From NCBI GenBank assembly GCA_937880335.1, contig CALFLJ010000240.1, positions 1 to 14,755 on the forward strand: DNA of 14,755 nucleotides, in the 5' to 3' direction. The translations under genes and the position numbers were made by a program. This DNA comes from an uncultured Succinatimonas sp. (lineage in GTDB: Bacteria; Pseudomonadota; Gammaproteobacteria; Enterobacterales; Succinivibrionaceae). The notes under the pieces are model-generated. The model saw nothing but the letters and a program-made list of their open reading frames with translations, had not been told where the DNA came from and made no database searches. Of this stretch, positions 1 to 7,030 are shown one piece after another (the first letter of the stretch is position 1; each line of letters begins with the position of its first letter).

Positions 1-332
1 TTTTCGAGAAAAAAAATACAGATCTTGAACTAGTTGCGTGTGAATTTAACGAAAACTTGAATTCTAAGGGAAAAAATATGTCCGAAAATAATGAGAATAG
101 TAGTCATACAATCGATCCAAACAATCTAGAGTTTAAAGTTGAATTTGAATTAAGCCGTAAGCTTATGACTCTTGATGAGATCAGTACTTTAAAAATTGGA
201 TCTGTAATTGCACTAGGAAAAGATATACAAAGTCCTATTGCAATCATTGTCAATGACAAAAAAATTGGCGATGGAAAAATTGTCGACTTAGGCGGTACTT
301 TAGGCGTTCAAATAACCTCACTTCAAAAATAG
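1..332 (+). CDS. sctQ: SctQ C-terminal part (SpoA/FliN-like C-ring protein of an injectisome), 5' partial
   Basis: This is the 3' end of a gene for the cytoplasmic sorting platform (C-ring-like) protein of a non-flagellar type III secretion system. The frame is open from position 3 to the TAG at 330-332 with no stop, so the gene probably begins outside the window. A SpoA domain occupies the last ~70 residues: FKVEFELSRKLMTLDEI, then LKIGSVIALGK, then GDGKIVDLGGTLGVQIT. The 'F.L.R..LTLDE' style is typical of SctQ/YscQ/HrcQb rather than FliN. An ATG at 78 with AAGGG at 66-70 could start a separate 84-aa product; a TTG at 57 is a weaker choice. sctR follows 2 nt later. The family role is established; whether this is one long SctQ or a split HrcQa/HrcQb pair cannot be decided here. 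Confidence 0.8.
   Translation, partial: FEKKNTDLELVACEFNENLNSKGKNMSENNENSSHTIDPNNLEFKVEFELSRKLMTLDEISTLKIGSVIALGKDIQSPIAIIVNDKKIGDGKIVDLGGTLGVQITSLQK
65..80 (+). promoter_or_regulatory. Internal ribosome-binding site and ATG inside sctQ
   Basis: AAGGG (66-70) is followed by seven A/T bases and ATG at 78-80, in frame with the SpoA domain. The spacing is good for initiation. In Yersinia YscQ, Shigella Spa33 and Salmonella SsaQ such an internal start makes a separate C-terminal SctQ product that assembles with the long form. Here the long frame continues upstream, so the same dual-product arrangement is possible; alternatively this is simply the start of a short HrcQb-type gene. Confidence 0.55.
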
Positions 333-334
333 CT

Positions 335-1000
335 ATGGATAGTATTTCCGCTTTAAATCGTGTAGATCTAATTTTACTGATGGGATTTATGGGAATTTTA
401 CCCTTTCTTTTTACCATCATAACCTCATATTGTAAGATCATTGTCGTAGCTTATTTAGTGCGTAATGCCTTAGGTGTACAGCAAGTTCCTCCAACAATGG
501 TTTTAACAGGACTTGCTATGATCTTAACCATGTTTGTAATGGCTCCTGTGGCAATTGAAACCTATGAACTTCTAAGGACTACAAATACCCCATCTGAACT
601 TAATTTTAACAATATTATAAATTTAGTTAACAGCGTATCAGGCCCAATACATGACTTCTTAAATGCCAATTGCGATCCTAAAATCACTAATGCTTTTGTT
701 AATACAGCCTATAGAATTTGGCCTCGGGAATTACACGGCAGTATAGACAGTAATAGTCTTCTTTTTATTATTCCGTCTTTTGTTGTAACCGAGCTTACTA
801 AAGCCTTTCAGATAGGATTTCTACTATATTTACCCTTTATTGCCATTGATCTCATTATTTCAAATATTCTTTTAGCTATGGGTATGATGATGGTATCCCC
901 TATGACAATTTCCTTACCCTTTAAATTAATGTTATTTGTAACCTTAGATGGATGGCTTAAGTTATCTCAAGGATTGATGTATTCCTATACATATACGTAA
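335..1000 (+). CDS. sctR: Type III secretion export apparatus protein SctR (FliP/YscR family)
   Basis: A 221-aa inner-membrane protein of the FliP/SctR family, which forms the pentameric core of the type III export gate with SctS and SctT. Family hallmarks are visible: RNALGVQQVPP (res 43-53), a long hydrophobic segment around 55-72, ELTKAFQIGFLLYLPF (153-168), IDLIISNILLAMGMMMVSPM (171-190) and SLPFKLMLFVTLDGW (193-207). It has no cleavable signal peptide and matches the size and wording of injectisome SctR (RNALGVQQ.PP; ISNILLAMG) rather than flagellar FliP, whose copy lies at 13012-13821. The ATG is 2 nt after the sctQ stop and has no clear Shine-Dalgarno sequence, suggesting translational coupling. 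Unusually, no sctS follows: a terminator and convergent tktA come next. Confidence 0.92.
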   Translation: MDSISALNRVDLILLMGFMGILPFLFTIITSYCKIIVVAYLVRNALGVQQVPPTMVLTGLAMILTMFVMAPVAIETYELLRTTNTPSELNFNNIINLVNSVSGPIHDFLNANCDPKITNAFVNTAYRIWPRELHGSIDSNSLLFIIPSFVVTELTKAFQIGFLLYLPFIAIDLIISNILLAMGMMMVSPMTISLPFKLMLFVTLDGWLKLSQGLMYSYTYT

Positions 1001-1031
1001 AAATTTCTTGTAACAACCTCATATTTGGCAA

Positions 1032-1064
1032 AAAGGGCATTGTCATATTCTGACAATGCCCTTT
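1032..1064. terminator. Bidirectional intrinsic terminator between sctR and tktA
   Basis: A perfect 14-bp inverted repeat (AAAGGGCATTGTCA at 1032-1045, TGACAATGCCCTTT at 1051-1064) surrounds a 5-nt loop, with A/T runs at both outer edges. It lies between the two convergent genes, 31 nt after the sctR stop and 22 nt after the tktA stop, so it can end transcription from both sides. Confidence 0.85.
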
Positions 1065-1086
1065 AATTTCTTGCTAAATCTTATTA

Positions 1087-3084
1087 TTAAAATAAGCTTT
1101 TAGCAGTTGCAACAACATTATCTACAGTAAAGCCATAACGTTTGAATAATTCACCTGCAGGTGCAGATGCGCCATAATGGTCAAGGCAAACAGTCTTACC
1201 CTTAAGTCCTATGTATTTGTACCAAGTTGTAGACATACCAGCCTCAACTGCAACACGAGCAGTAACACCTGACGGCAATACTGACTCCTTATAGGACTCA
1301 TCCTGACGGTCAAATACGTCGGTTGAAGGCATAGATACAACACGAACCTTCTTACCTTCCTTTTCTAGCTCTTCTGCTGCATGGAAGCATAAAGCAACCT
1401 CAGAACCTGTACCAATTAAGATGAGATCCGGAGTACCATCACAATCACGCAAAACGTAGCCGCCCTTTGAAATATTGTCAACCTGTTCACAGCTTCTTGG
1501 CATTTGCTCTAAGCCCTGACGGGTTAAAATAATTGCACTAGGACCATCCTTACGAGAAATCATATAGGTCCAAGCAGCTGCAGTCTCAACCATGTCACAA
1601 GGGCGCCAGCCATCAAAGTTAGGTAAAATACGGAATGAGGCTGTCTGCTCTATAGGCTCATGAGTAGGACCATCCTCACCAACACCAATGGAATCGTGAG
1701 TAAAGACAAATAAAGTAGGAATCTTCATCAATGCTGCCATACGTAAGGCATTCTTAGCATAATCAGAGAAGATTAAGAATGTGCCACCATAAGGACGGAA
1801 ACCACCATGTAAAAGGATACCGTTCATAGCTGCACACATAGCAAACTCACGTACACCCCAATGGATGTAATTACCATCAAACTTGCCTGGCAAAACAGAC
1901 TTAGAGGACTTATTAACAGTGAGATTTGACGGAGCTAAGTCTGCAGAACCACCAACTAACTCTGGCATGATAGAACCAAAGAAGTCTAAAGCAATTTGAC
2001 CTGCCTTACGGGTTGCAACCTTTGGATCAGCGGCTTTTTTTAAATTATGAATCCACTCTGAAGTCTTCTTTGCAAAATCACAAGGTAATTCGTTATTTAC
2101 ACGACGAACAAACTCAGATGCAAGTTCTGGATAGGATTTCTTATATTCATCGAATAAAGCATTCCATTGAGCTTCTAAGGCTGCCCCCTTTTCCTTTGCA
2201 TCCCACTTCTCATAAATTGAAGATGGAACCTCAAAAGGACCGTAATTCCAACCTAATTTCTCCTTAGTAAGCTTAATTTCTTCATCACCTAAAGGAGCGC
2301 CATGGCAGGATTCTTTACCACCTTTGTTAGGGGAACCAAAACCAATAGTGGTTGGGCAGATAATCAAGGAAGGACGCTTCTTATCAGCCTGTGCTAACTT
2401 GATAGCTGCACGTATCTGCTCACCATCGTTACCATCAGTAACCTCAATTACCTGCCAATGATACCCCTCAAAACGCTTTTTGGTATCGTCAGCAAACCAG
2501 TTTTTAACCTCACCATCAATTGAGATTCCATTTGAATCATAAAAAGCAATAAGTTTACCTAAACCTAAAGTACCGGCTAAAGAGCAGGCCTCATGAGAAA
2601 TGCCCTCCATAAGGCAACCATCACCCATAAATACATAGGTGTAATGATCAACAATATCAAAGCCATCTTTGTTAAACTCATTGCCTAACATCTGCTCAGC
2701 CATTGCCATACCGACAGCGTTAGCTAAACCCATACCTAAAGGGCCGGTTGTGGTTTCAACACCAGGAACCTCTCCGTACTCAGGATGACCTGGGGTCTTT
2801 GAATCTAATTGACGGAAATTTTTAAGATCATCTAAGCTTAAATCATAACCTGTTAGGTGTAAAAGTGAATAAATAAGCATGGAAGCATGACCGTTTGATA
2901 AAACGAAACGATCACGGTTTGCCCATTTTGGATTTTTTGGATTATGACGTAAGAATCCTCGCCATAAAGCTTCAGCCATATCAGCCATACCCATAGGTGC
3001 ACCTGGGTGACCTGACTTTGCTTTCTGAACACCGTCCATACTTAATGCTCTAATAGCATTAGCTAACTCTCTGTACTCAGACAT
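1087..3084 (-). CDS. tktA: Transketolase
   Basis: A 665-aa transketolase (E. coli TktA has 663). It uses thiamine diphosphate to move two-carbon units between ketose and aldose phosphates in the non-oxidative pentose phosphate pathway. Visible hallmarks are SGHPGAPMG (res 24-32), NGHASML (64-70), PGHPE (98-102), the ThDP/metal motif GDGCLMEGISHEA (154-166) with DSN at 183-185, the REFAM segment near 410 with the catalytic Glu, and FTHDSIGVGEDGPTHEP near 460-475. The start is set by AGGAG at 3097-3101 read on the minus strand, 12 nt before the ATG. The gene lies 50 nt downstream of the DUF945-type gene on the same strand and ends at the hairpin shared with sctR. No strong promoter is evident in the 50-nt gap, so co-transcription with the upstream gene is likely. 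The tktA/tktB label cannot be settled. Confidence 0.96.
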   Translation of the reverse strand: MSEYRELANAIRALSMDGVQKAKSGHPGAPMGMADMAEALWRGFLRHNPKNPKWANRDRFVLSNGHASMLIYSLLHLTGYDLSLDDLKNFRQLDSKTPGHPEYGEVPGVETTTGPLGMGLANAVGMAMAEQMLGNEFNKDGFDIVDHYTYVFMGDGCLMEGISHEACSLAGTLGLGKLIAFYDSNGISIDGEVKNWFADDTKKRFEGYHWQVIEVTDGNDGEQIRAAIKLAQADKKRPSLIICPTTIGFGSPNKGGKESCHGAPLGDEEIKLTKEKLGWNYGPFEVPSSIYEKWDAKEKGAALEAQWNALFDEYKKSYPELASEFVRRVNNELPCDFAKKTSEWIHNLKKAADPKVATRKAGQIALDFFGSIMPELVGGSADLAPSNLTVNKSSKSVLPGKFDGNYIHWGVREFAMCAAMNGILLHGGFRPYGGTFLIFSDYAKNALRMAALMKIPTLFVFTHDSIGVGEDGPTHEPIEQTASFRILPNFDGWRPCDMVETAAAWTYMISRKDGPSAIILTRQGLEQMPRSCEQVDNISKGGYVLRDCDGTPDLILIGTGSEVALCFHAAEELEKEGKKVRVVSMPSTDVFDRQDESYKESVLPSGVTARVAVEAGMSTTWYKYIGLKGKTVCLDHYGASAPAGELFKRYGFTVDNVVATAKSLF

Positions 3085-3134
3085 TTATCTATAACTCCTA
3101 TGATAAACACTAAAAAATTGTCTAAACAACCAAA

Positions 3135-4328
3135 TTATTTATTATTAATCTGTAAACCTTTTGGATCTAACGTAAAAGTAGTTTTGTAAACTTCACCTTG
3201 TTTTTCAAAGCCTTTAACTAAATCTAATGCATCCTTGCTTACATTGGTCATTTCAATCTTAAATTCACCTTTAGCTCTCTCTACAGTCTCAAGCAAAGAT
3301 TTTGCGTTAGGTAGATTGATATAACCTTGAGATAAGAAATCATATTTTATGTTTTTTTCTATTCTTTTATAGTCTGCATGCATAGAAAGCTTATTAAGCT
3401 TTAGCGTAAGCCCATCTTTTGAAATAAGGCTATTTAAATTTAAAGGAGCTAAAGTTTCAGAATGATTATTTCGGGTATTAGAGTTAACTACTTTCAAGGG
3501 ACCGATCTCACCTAAAGATAAAATCTTACCTTGTCTTACATTCATATCCAAATCGTAAAAGAGCTTAAACAGGCCTTCATGATTATGCTTCCCTGTTGTA
3601 AGTTTCAGCTTTACATCATCAACATCTATAAAGTCCTTGTTAGATGAAAAAATGTTGTCTGCACCGAATAAAACCTCTCGCAATGGATAGGTTCCATTAG
3701 TAGCTATACGATTTATTAAATAAAATCTACTTGCAGAGAACCATGCTGTAGCAATGTTATCTACATCTAAGCTTAACATAATATTTTTATTATTATGTGC
3801 ACTTAGATTTAATCTTAAAAATAATTCTTTATTTGAATAGTCAGAGAGATGAGTCCTATACTTTTGGATAAATTTTTTATCATAGCTTCCTTTAACTTCA
3901 AAATTTGAAGTTAAATTTTTAGGGAAAAGTCTTAGATTAAACTCGCCTGAAGATTTGGCTCCGTGATTTAGGACATTTTTATAAACAAGAAGATTGTCTA
4001 CTAAGTTTTGTATATTAACTTTAGCTCTTAAAGTTAAGAAGTTATTATAGATCTTAGTTGGAAGGATTATTTCAACCCCTTGTTCCTTACAACTTAAAAC
4101 AATACTGCCTCGACTTTTAAAAAAGCCTTTCTTTTTATCCTTATAACTGACCTCATATTTATATGGAAACAATCCCTGTAAATACTTTAAATTAAGTTCT
4201 TGATTAAAGGCTTTTAATACACTATTTACCGCATGAGTAGAGTAATAAGAGCTTACGCCTATTCCTGTTAAGTAAATAATGATACCTGTTAGAAAGATAA
4301 TGAGAGTAATTAAGAATTTTTTATTCAT
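3135..4328 (-). CDS. DUF945/YdgA-like membrane-anchored protein
   Basis: A 397-aa protein with one N-terminal membrane segment (about res 5-26) and a long, probably periplasmic, beta-rich remainder. The opening resembles the DUF945 family (E. coli YdgA): after the anchor comes EVSYKDKKKGFFKSRGSIVL (59-78), like the YdgA stretch LEVSYQNYHRGVFSSQ, and the end (TFTLDPKGLQINNK) resembles the YdgA C-terminus. YdgA is longer (about 500 aa), so this is a shorter version. Function is unknown in the family; no catalytic motif is visible. It sits between tal and tktA on the same strand, behind the tal terminator. The ATG at 4328 has no good Shine-Dalgarno sequence, but the Lys-rich start followed by a hydrophobic segment supports it. 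Family assignment is from recall of sequence style and should be confirmed by a profile search. Confidence 0.68.
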   Translation of the reverse strand: MNKKFLITLIIFLTGIIIYLTGIGVSSYYSTHAVNSVLKAFNQELNLKYLQGLFPYKYEVSYKDKKKGFFKSRGSIVLSCKEQGVEIILPTKIYNNFLTLRAKVNIQNLVDNLLVYKNVLNHGAKSSGEFNLRLFPKNLTSNFEVKGSYDKKFIQKYRTHLSDYSNKELFLRLNLSAHNNKNIMLSLDVDNIATAWFSASRFYLINRIATNGTYPLREVLFGADNIFSSNKDFIDVDDVKLKLTTGKHNHEGLFKLFYDLDMNVRQGKILSLGEIGPLKVVNSNTRNNHSETLAPLNLNSLISKDGLTLKLNKLSMHADYKRIEKNIKYDFLSQGYINLPNAKSLLETVERAKGEFKIEMTNVSKDALDLVKGFEKQGEVYKTTFTLDPKGLQINNK

Positions 4329-4361
4329 ATCAGAAAGTTAATTTAAAAAATTTACAGCATA

Positions 4362-4396
4362 AAAAAATGCCAACCAAACTTGATCGGCATTTTTTA
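4362..4396 (-). terminator. Intrinsic terminator of tal
   Basis: On the minus strand the sequence reads AAAAAATGCC, a 14-nt loop, then GGCATTTTTTT. The stem core is ATGCC/GGCAT extended by A-T pairs, with a T tail. It lies 28 nt after the tal stop and before the DUF945-type gene, so most tal transcripts should end here. Confidence 0.75.
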
Positions 4397-4423
4397 TAAA
4401 TATTAACTGCAAATCAAGCTAAA

Positions 4424-5074
4424 TTAACCAAAAACTTTCTTGTAATCAGCCTGGAACTTCTCAATACCAGCATCGGTAAGAGGATGATGGGTCATCTGCT
4501 CAATAACCTTGTAAGGAACAGTAGCAATATCAGCACCAGCTAAAGCGCACTGTAAAACATGGATTGGGTGACGAACAGATGCACAAATAATCTGAGACTC
4601 AATACCGTTTACAGAGAAGATATCAGCAATATCACGAATTAAATCTAAACCGTCAACAGAAATATCATCTAAACGGCCGATAAATGGGGATACATAGGTT
4701 GCACCTGCACGAGCTGCTAACAATGCCTGGTTTGCAGAGAAGATTAAGGTCATATTGGTCTTAATGCCCTCTTTTGCGCACTGATGACAGGCCTTTAAGC
4801 CCTCAACAGTCATTGGGATCTTAACAACCATATTAGGGTGGATAGCTGCAATCTCGCGAGCTTCCTTAATCATAGTCTCAGCATCAGTAGTGGTAGCCTT
4901 AACCTCACCACTAATAGGACCATCAACGATACTGGTGATCTCCTTAATAACTTCTTTGAAGTCACGACCTTCTTTTGCGATTAATGATGGATTTGTGGTA
5001 ACACCGCAGATAACGCCCATCTCATTGGCTTTACGGATATCTTCAACATTAGCAGTATCAATAAAAAAACGCAT
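4424..5074 (-). CDS. tal: Transaldolase, small TalC/FSA-like type
   Basis: A 216-aa protein of the short transaldolase family (TalC/MipB/YwjH type), not the ~317-aa TalB type. The Schiff-base lysine is K85 in MVVKIPMT, and the family motifs FIDTA (4-8), GVTTNPSLIAKEG (24-36), TNMTLIFS (106-113) and the C-terminal AGADIATVPYKV (179-190) are present. In E. coli fructose-6-phosphate aldolase (FSA) the active-site pair is Gln59 and Tyr131; here the equivalent positions are Glu57 (SGEVKAT) and Phe131 (PFIGRLD), as in true transaldolases. It therefore probably transfers dihydroxyacetone units between sugar phosphates. The start is backed by GGGAG 5 nt before the ATG. It has its own promoter and terminator. 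The partner enzyme transketolase lies two genes downstream on the same strand. Confidence 0.94.
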   Translation of the reverse strand: MRFFIDTANVEDIRKANEMGVICGVTTNPSLIAKEGRDFKEVIKEITSIVDGPISGEVKATTTDAETMIKEAREIAAIHPNMVVKIPMTVEGLKACHQCAKEGIKTNMTLIFSANQALLAARAGATYVSPFIGRLDDISVDGLDLIRDIADIFSVNGIESQIICASVRHPIHVLQCALAGADIATVPYKVIEQMTHHPLTDAGIEKFQADYKKVFG

Positions 5075-5103
5075 GGTAACTCCCGTTTAAAAATGAGTGA
5101 AAG

Positions 5104-5126
5104 AAACTTATTGAGAATATAAGTTT
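5104..5126. promoter_or_regulatory. Dyad overlapping the tal -10 box (possible operator)
   Basis: AAACTTAT (5104-5111) and ATAAGTTT (5119-5126) form an 8-bp perfect inverted repeat with a 7-nt centre. Outer GAAAG/CTTTC blocks extend the symmetry after a short interruption. The right arm covers part of the tal -10 box (5116-5121) and the left arm the expected start point. This position suits a repressor site, or could simply be AT-rich symmetry. Confidence 0.35.
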
Positions 5127-5144
5127 GTCTTTCTAATAAGTCAA
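5116..5144 (-). promoter_or_regulatory. Sigma70-like promoter of tal
   Basis: On the minus strand TTGACT (5139-5144) is followed by a 17-nt spacer and TATATT (5116-5121), both close to consensus with ideal spacing. The expected start near position 5109 leaves a leader of about 35 nt before the tal ATG at 5074. Confidence 0.65.
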
Positions 5145-5450
5145 ACAATCTACTTGAACTATGACTTTTTTAATATTGTACAACAATAAAACGCCGTAAA
5201 CGTTTGCATTATAAATACAACGTGAGCTAGCTCTAATTTTTTTATAAAATTATGAAAAAAACTTACGAAAGTTTTAAAAATTTTAATATATTTTAAGTAA
5301 ATTTTTCTCAAAGTTAATTTGTTTATTACCTGAAACTTATAAAGTAAAAGTCTTAAAATAAAGCAAAAATAATAATTTTGTATCAAAATTTAAACTCTAA
5401 AAGCAAAATACAATTTATAAATGCTCACTATTTATACATATCAGAGTCAA

Positions 5451-5501
5451 CATAAAATTTTTGTGTTCGAGCACGGTGATTTTACAATAAAAAATTTTAT
5501 G
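5451..5501 (+). repeat. Nested inverted repeats upstream of metK
   Basis: CATAAAATTTTT (5451-5462) and AAAAATTTTATG (5490-5501) are perfect 12-bp inverted copies. Between them GTGT-TCGA-GCAC (5463-5474) can form a small hairpin with one G-T wobble pair. If transcription starts upstream this would fold as a leader structure; if it starts at the -10 box near 5562 it would act only as DNA. It matches no riboswitch class that I recognise. Confidence 0.4.
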
Positions 5502-5538
5502 AGAAAATATTCTTTATTTTATTCTCGAAAAAAATCCC

Positions 5539-5567
5539 CCCTTTTATAAGCTAAATTACTCTATAAT
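5539..5567 (+). promoter_or_regulatory. Likely metK promoter (-10 TATAAT)
   Basis: A perfect TATAAT (5562-5567) lies 37 nt before the metK ATG. The hexamer 17 nt upstream (5539-5544) matches the -35 consensus poorly, so the promoter may depend on an activator or on the AT-rich upstream DNA. The leader would be about 30 nt. Confidence 0.4.
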
Positions 5568-5604
5568 ATGCAAAATATTAATTTAGCATATATGGAGCAT
5601 AGAA

Positions 5605-6753
5605 ATGTCTCGTTTATTCACCTCCGAATCAGTTTCCGAAGGACATCCTGACAAAGTCGCAGATCAGGTCTCAGATGCAGTATTAGATGCTATTTTAGAG
5701 CAAGATCGTGATGCCCACGTTGCATGTGAAACACTTGTTAAGACAGGCTTGGTTTTAATTGCAGGCGAGGGTACCACTACAGCTAATGTTGATTTTGAAG
5801 CTGTAGTTAGAAAAACTATTTGCGACATAGGATATAACACCACCGAAGTGGGTTTTGACGGTCATTACTGTGCATTCTTAAACGCTTTAGGAAAACAGTC
5901 TCCTGATATCAATCAGGGTGTAAGCCGTGAAAATCCAGAGGATCAGGGCGCAGGCGACCAGGGAATTATGTTCGGTTATGCAACCGATGAGACCGCAGAG
6001 CTTATGCCAGCTGCCATAAGTTATGCTCATCAACTTATGAAACGACAGGCATTAGTACGTCGTCAGGGTATTCTCCCATTCTTACGTCCAGATGCTAAAA
6101 GTCAGGTAACATTTGCCTATAAATCTGACGGCAGTATTGACTATATTGATACAATTGTACTCTCATCCCAACACACCCCAGATGTGTCACAGGACACTGT
6201 ACATGAGGGGGTTATGGAAGAGATCATAAAAAAAGTTGTTCCAGCTAAGTACTTAAACAAAAATACAAAGTTCTTTATCAACCCAACCGGTCGTTTTGTT
6301 ATTGGCGGTCCTGTTGGAGATGCAGGTGTTACCGGCCGCAAGATTATTGTTGATACCTATGGTGGAGCAGCTCGCCATGGTGGTGGCGCCTTCTCAGGAA
6401 AGGATCCATCAAAAGTTGACCGTTCAGCAGCTTACGCTGCCCGTTATGCGGCTAAAAATATTGTAGCTGCAGGTCTTGCTAAACGTTGCGAGATTCAAGT
6501 TTCTTATGCAATTGGCGTAGCTGAGCCTGTATCTGTTTCTGTAAATACATACGGTACAGGTAAGGTTGACGATGACTTTATCGCCTCTATTATCACAAAA
6601 GTGGTAGATCTTAGACCTTATGGCTTAATTAAGCAGCTAGATCTTCTGCGTCCAATCTATGCTAAAACTGCAGCATACGGACACTTTGGTCGTGAAGAAT
6701 TCCCATGGGAAAAAACAGATAAGGCTGAAATTTTAGCCTCTTACTTAAAATAA
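5605..6753 (+). CDS. metK: S-adenosylmethionine synthetase (methionine adenosyltransferase)
   Basis: A 382-aa enzyme (E. coli MetK has 384) that makes S-adenosylmethionine from methionine and ATP, the methyl donor used among others by RsmE encoded downstream. Visible motifs are ESVSEGHPDK (res 8-17), with the ATP-contacting His14, signature 1 GAGDQGIMFGYA (116-127), PTGRFVIGGP near 228-237, signature 2 GGGAFSGKDPSKVDRSA near 260-276, and the C-terminal GHFGREEFPWEKTDK. Similarity to E. coli MetK is evident along the whole length. The ATG at 5605 has GGAG at 5593-5596, 8 nt upstream. It is a single-gene unit with its own promoter candidate and terminator. No MetJ operator repeats are visible upstream, so methionine-dependent control, if any, must be by another route. 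Confidence 0.98.
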   Translation: MSRLFTSESVSEGHPDKVADQVSDAVLDAILEQDRDAHVACETLVKTGLVLIAGEGTTTANVDFEAVVRKTICDIGYNTTEVGFDGHYCAFLNALGKQSPDINQGVSRENPEDQGAGDQGIMFGYATDETAELMPAAISYAHQLMKRQALVRRQGILPFLRPDAKSQVTFAYKSDGSIDYIDTIVLSSQHTPDVSQDTVHEGVMEEIIKKVVPAKYLNKNTKFFINPTGRFVIGGPVGDAGVTGRKIIVDTYGGAARHGGGAFSGKDPSKVDRSAAYAARYAAKNIVAAGLAKRCEIQVSYAIGVAEPVSVSVNTYGTGKVDDDFIASIITKVVDLRPYGLIKQLDLLRPIYAKTAAYGHFGREEFPWEKTDKAEILASYLK

Positions 6754-6758
6754 TTACT

Positions 6759-6772
6759 AGATTGTACAATCT
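6759..6772. repeat. 14-bp perfect palindrome after metK
   Basis: AGATTGTACAATCT is a perfect palindrome starting 5 nt after the metK stop. It contains TTGTACAA, which also occurs at 5176-5183 and 10390-10397, always between genes. It has no T tail, so it is probably not itself a terminator. Confidence 0.5.
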
Positions 6773-6832
6773 TGATTTAGTAGATATCCAGAAATTTAAA
6801 ATGTAATTTTCTAGGTAAAACTAAAATAATTT

Positions 6833-6871
6833 AAGGCTTATCTCCTAAAAATACGTGGAGATAAGCCTTTT
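6833..6871 (+). terminator. Intrinsic terminator of metK
   Basis: AAGGCTTATCTCC (6833-6845) pairs perfectly with GGAGATAAGCCTT (6857-6869) around an 11-nt loop, followed by a short T run. It is placed about 80 nt after the metK stop. Confidence 0.8.
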
Positions 6872-6960
6872 AACTTTTAATACCACTTAGGTTTTATAGT
6901 AATTTTTAAAAACTCGGATATTCTGTCTTTAAAAGACTATTTTGTACATTTGTGAAAACA

Positions 6961-6995
6961 AACTCCCATTATTCGTTAATCTAACAATGGGAGTT
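6961..6995 (-). terminator. Intrinsic terminator of the DUF5718-type gene
   Basis: AACTCCCATT (6961-6970) and AATGGGAGTT (6986-6995) form a 10-bp perfect stem with a 15-nt loop. On the minus strand the stem is followed by TGTTTTC, and it lies 35 nt after the stop of the gene at 7031-7873. The plus-strand side has no T run, so the minus-strand gene is the likely user. Confidence 0.65.
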
Positions 6996-7030
6996 ATAGT
7001 TAATCACTAAATTTTAGGTAAGTTATTAAC

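Larger units (their letters stand above)
5145..5604. other. AT-rich intergenic region between divergent tal and metK
   Basis: No convincing gene is visible in this 460-nt stretch. The frame 5159-5386 on the minus strand encodes only a low-complexity Phe/Ile/Lys-rich peptide with no family features and no ribosome-binding site, and looks accidental. What is visible: a 10-bp palindrome GAGCTAGCTC (5224-5233) followed by an AT-rich run, a TTGTACAA palindrome (5176-5183), a 12-bp inverted repeat at 5451-5501 and a likely metK -10 box at 5562. No MetJ-type AGACGTCT repeats are seen. Confidence 0.6.

Noticed and set aside
250..441. 63-codon frame antisense to the sctQ-sctR junction
   Set aside because: Lies opposite well-supported SctQ and SctR coding sequence, with no start signal or family resemblance.
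2013..2267. 84-codon frame antisense to tktA
   Set aside because: Shadow of the strongly supported transketolase gene.
5159..5386. 75-codon frame on the minus strand in the tal-metK gap
   Set aside because: Low-complexity, AT-driven composition, no ribosome-binding site, no family features; it lies over the tal promoter side of an AT-rich intergenic region.
5451..5501. SAM riboswitch upstream of metK
   Set aside because: The inverted repeats do not match the conserved core of any SAM riboswitch class I can recall, so only an unassigned dyad is reported.
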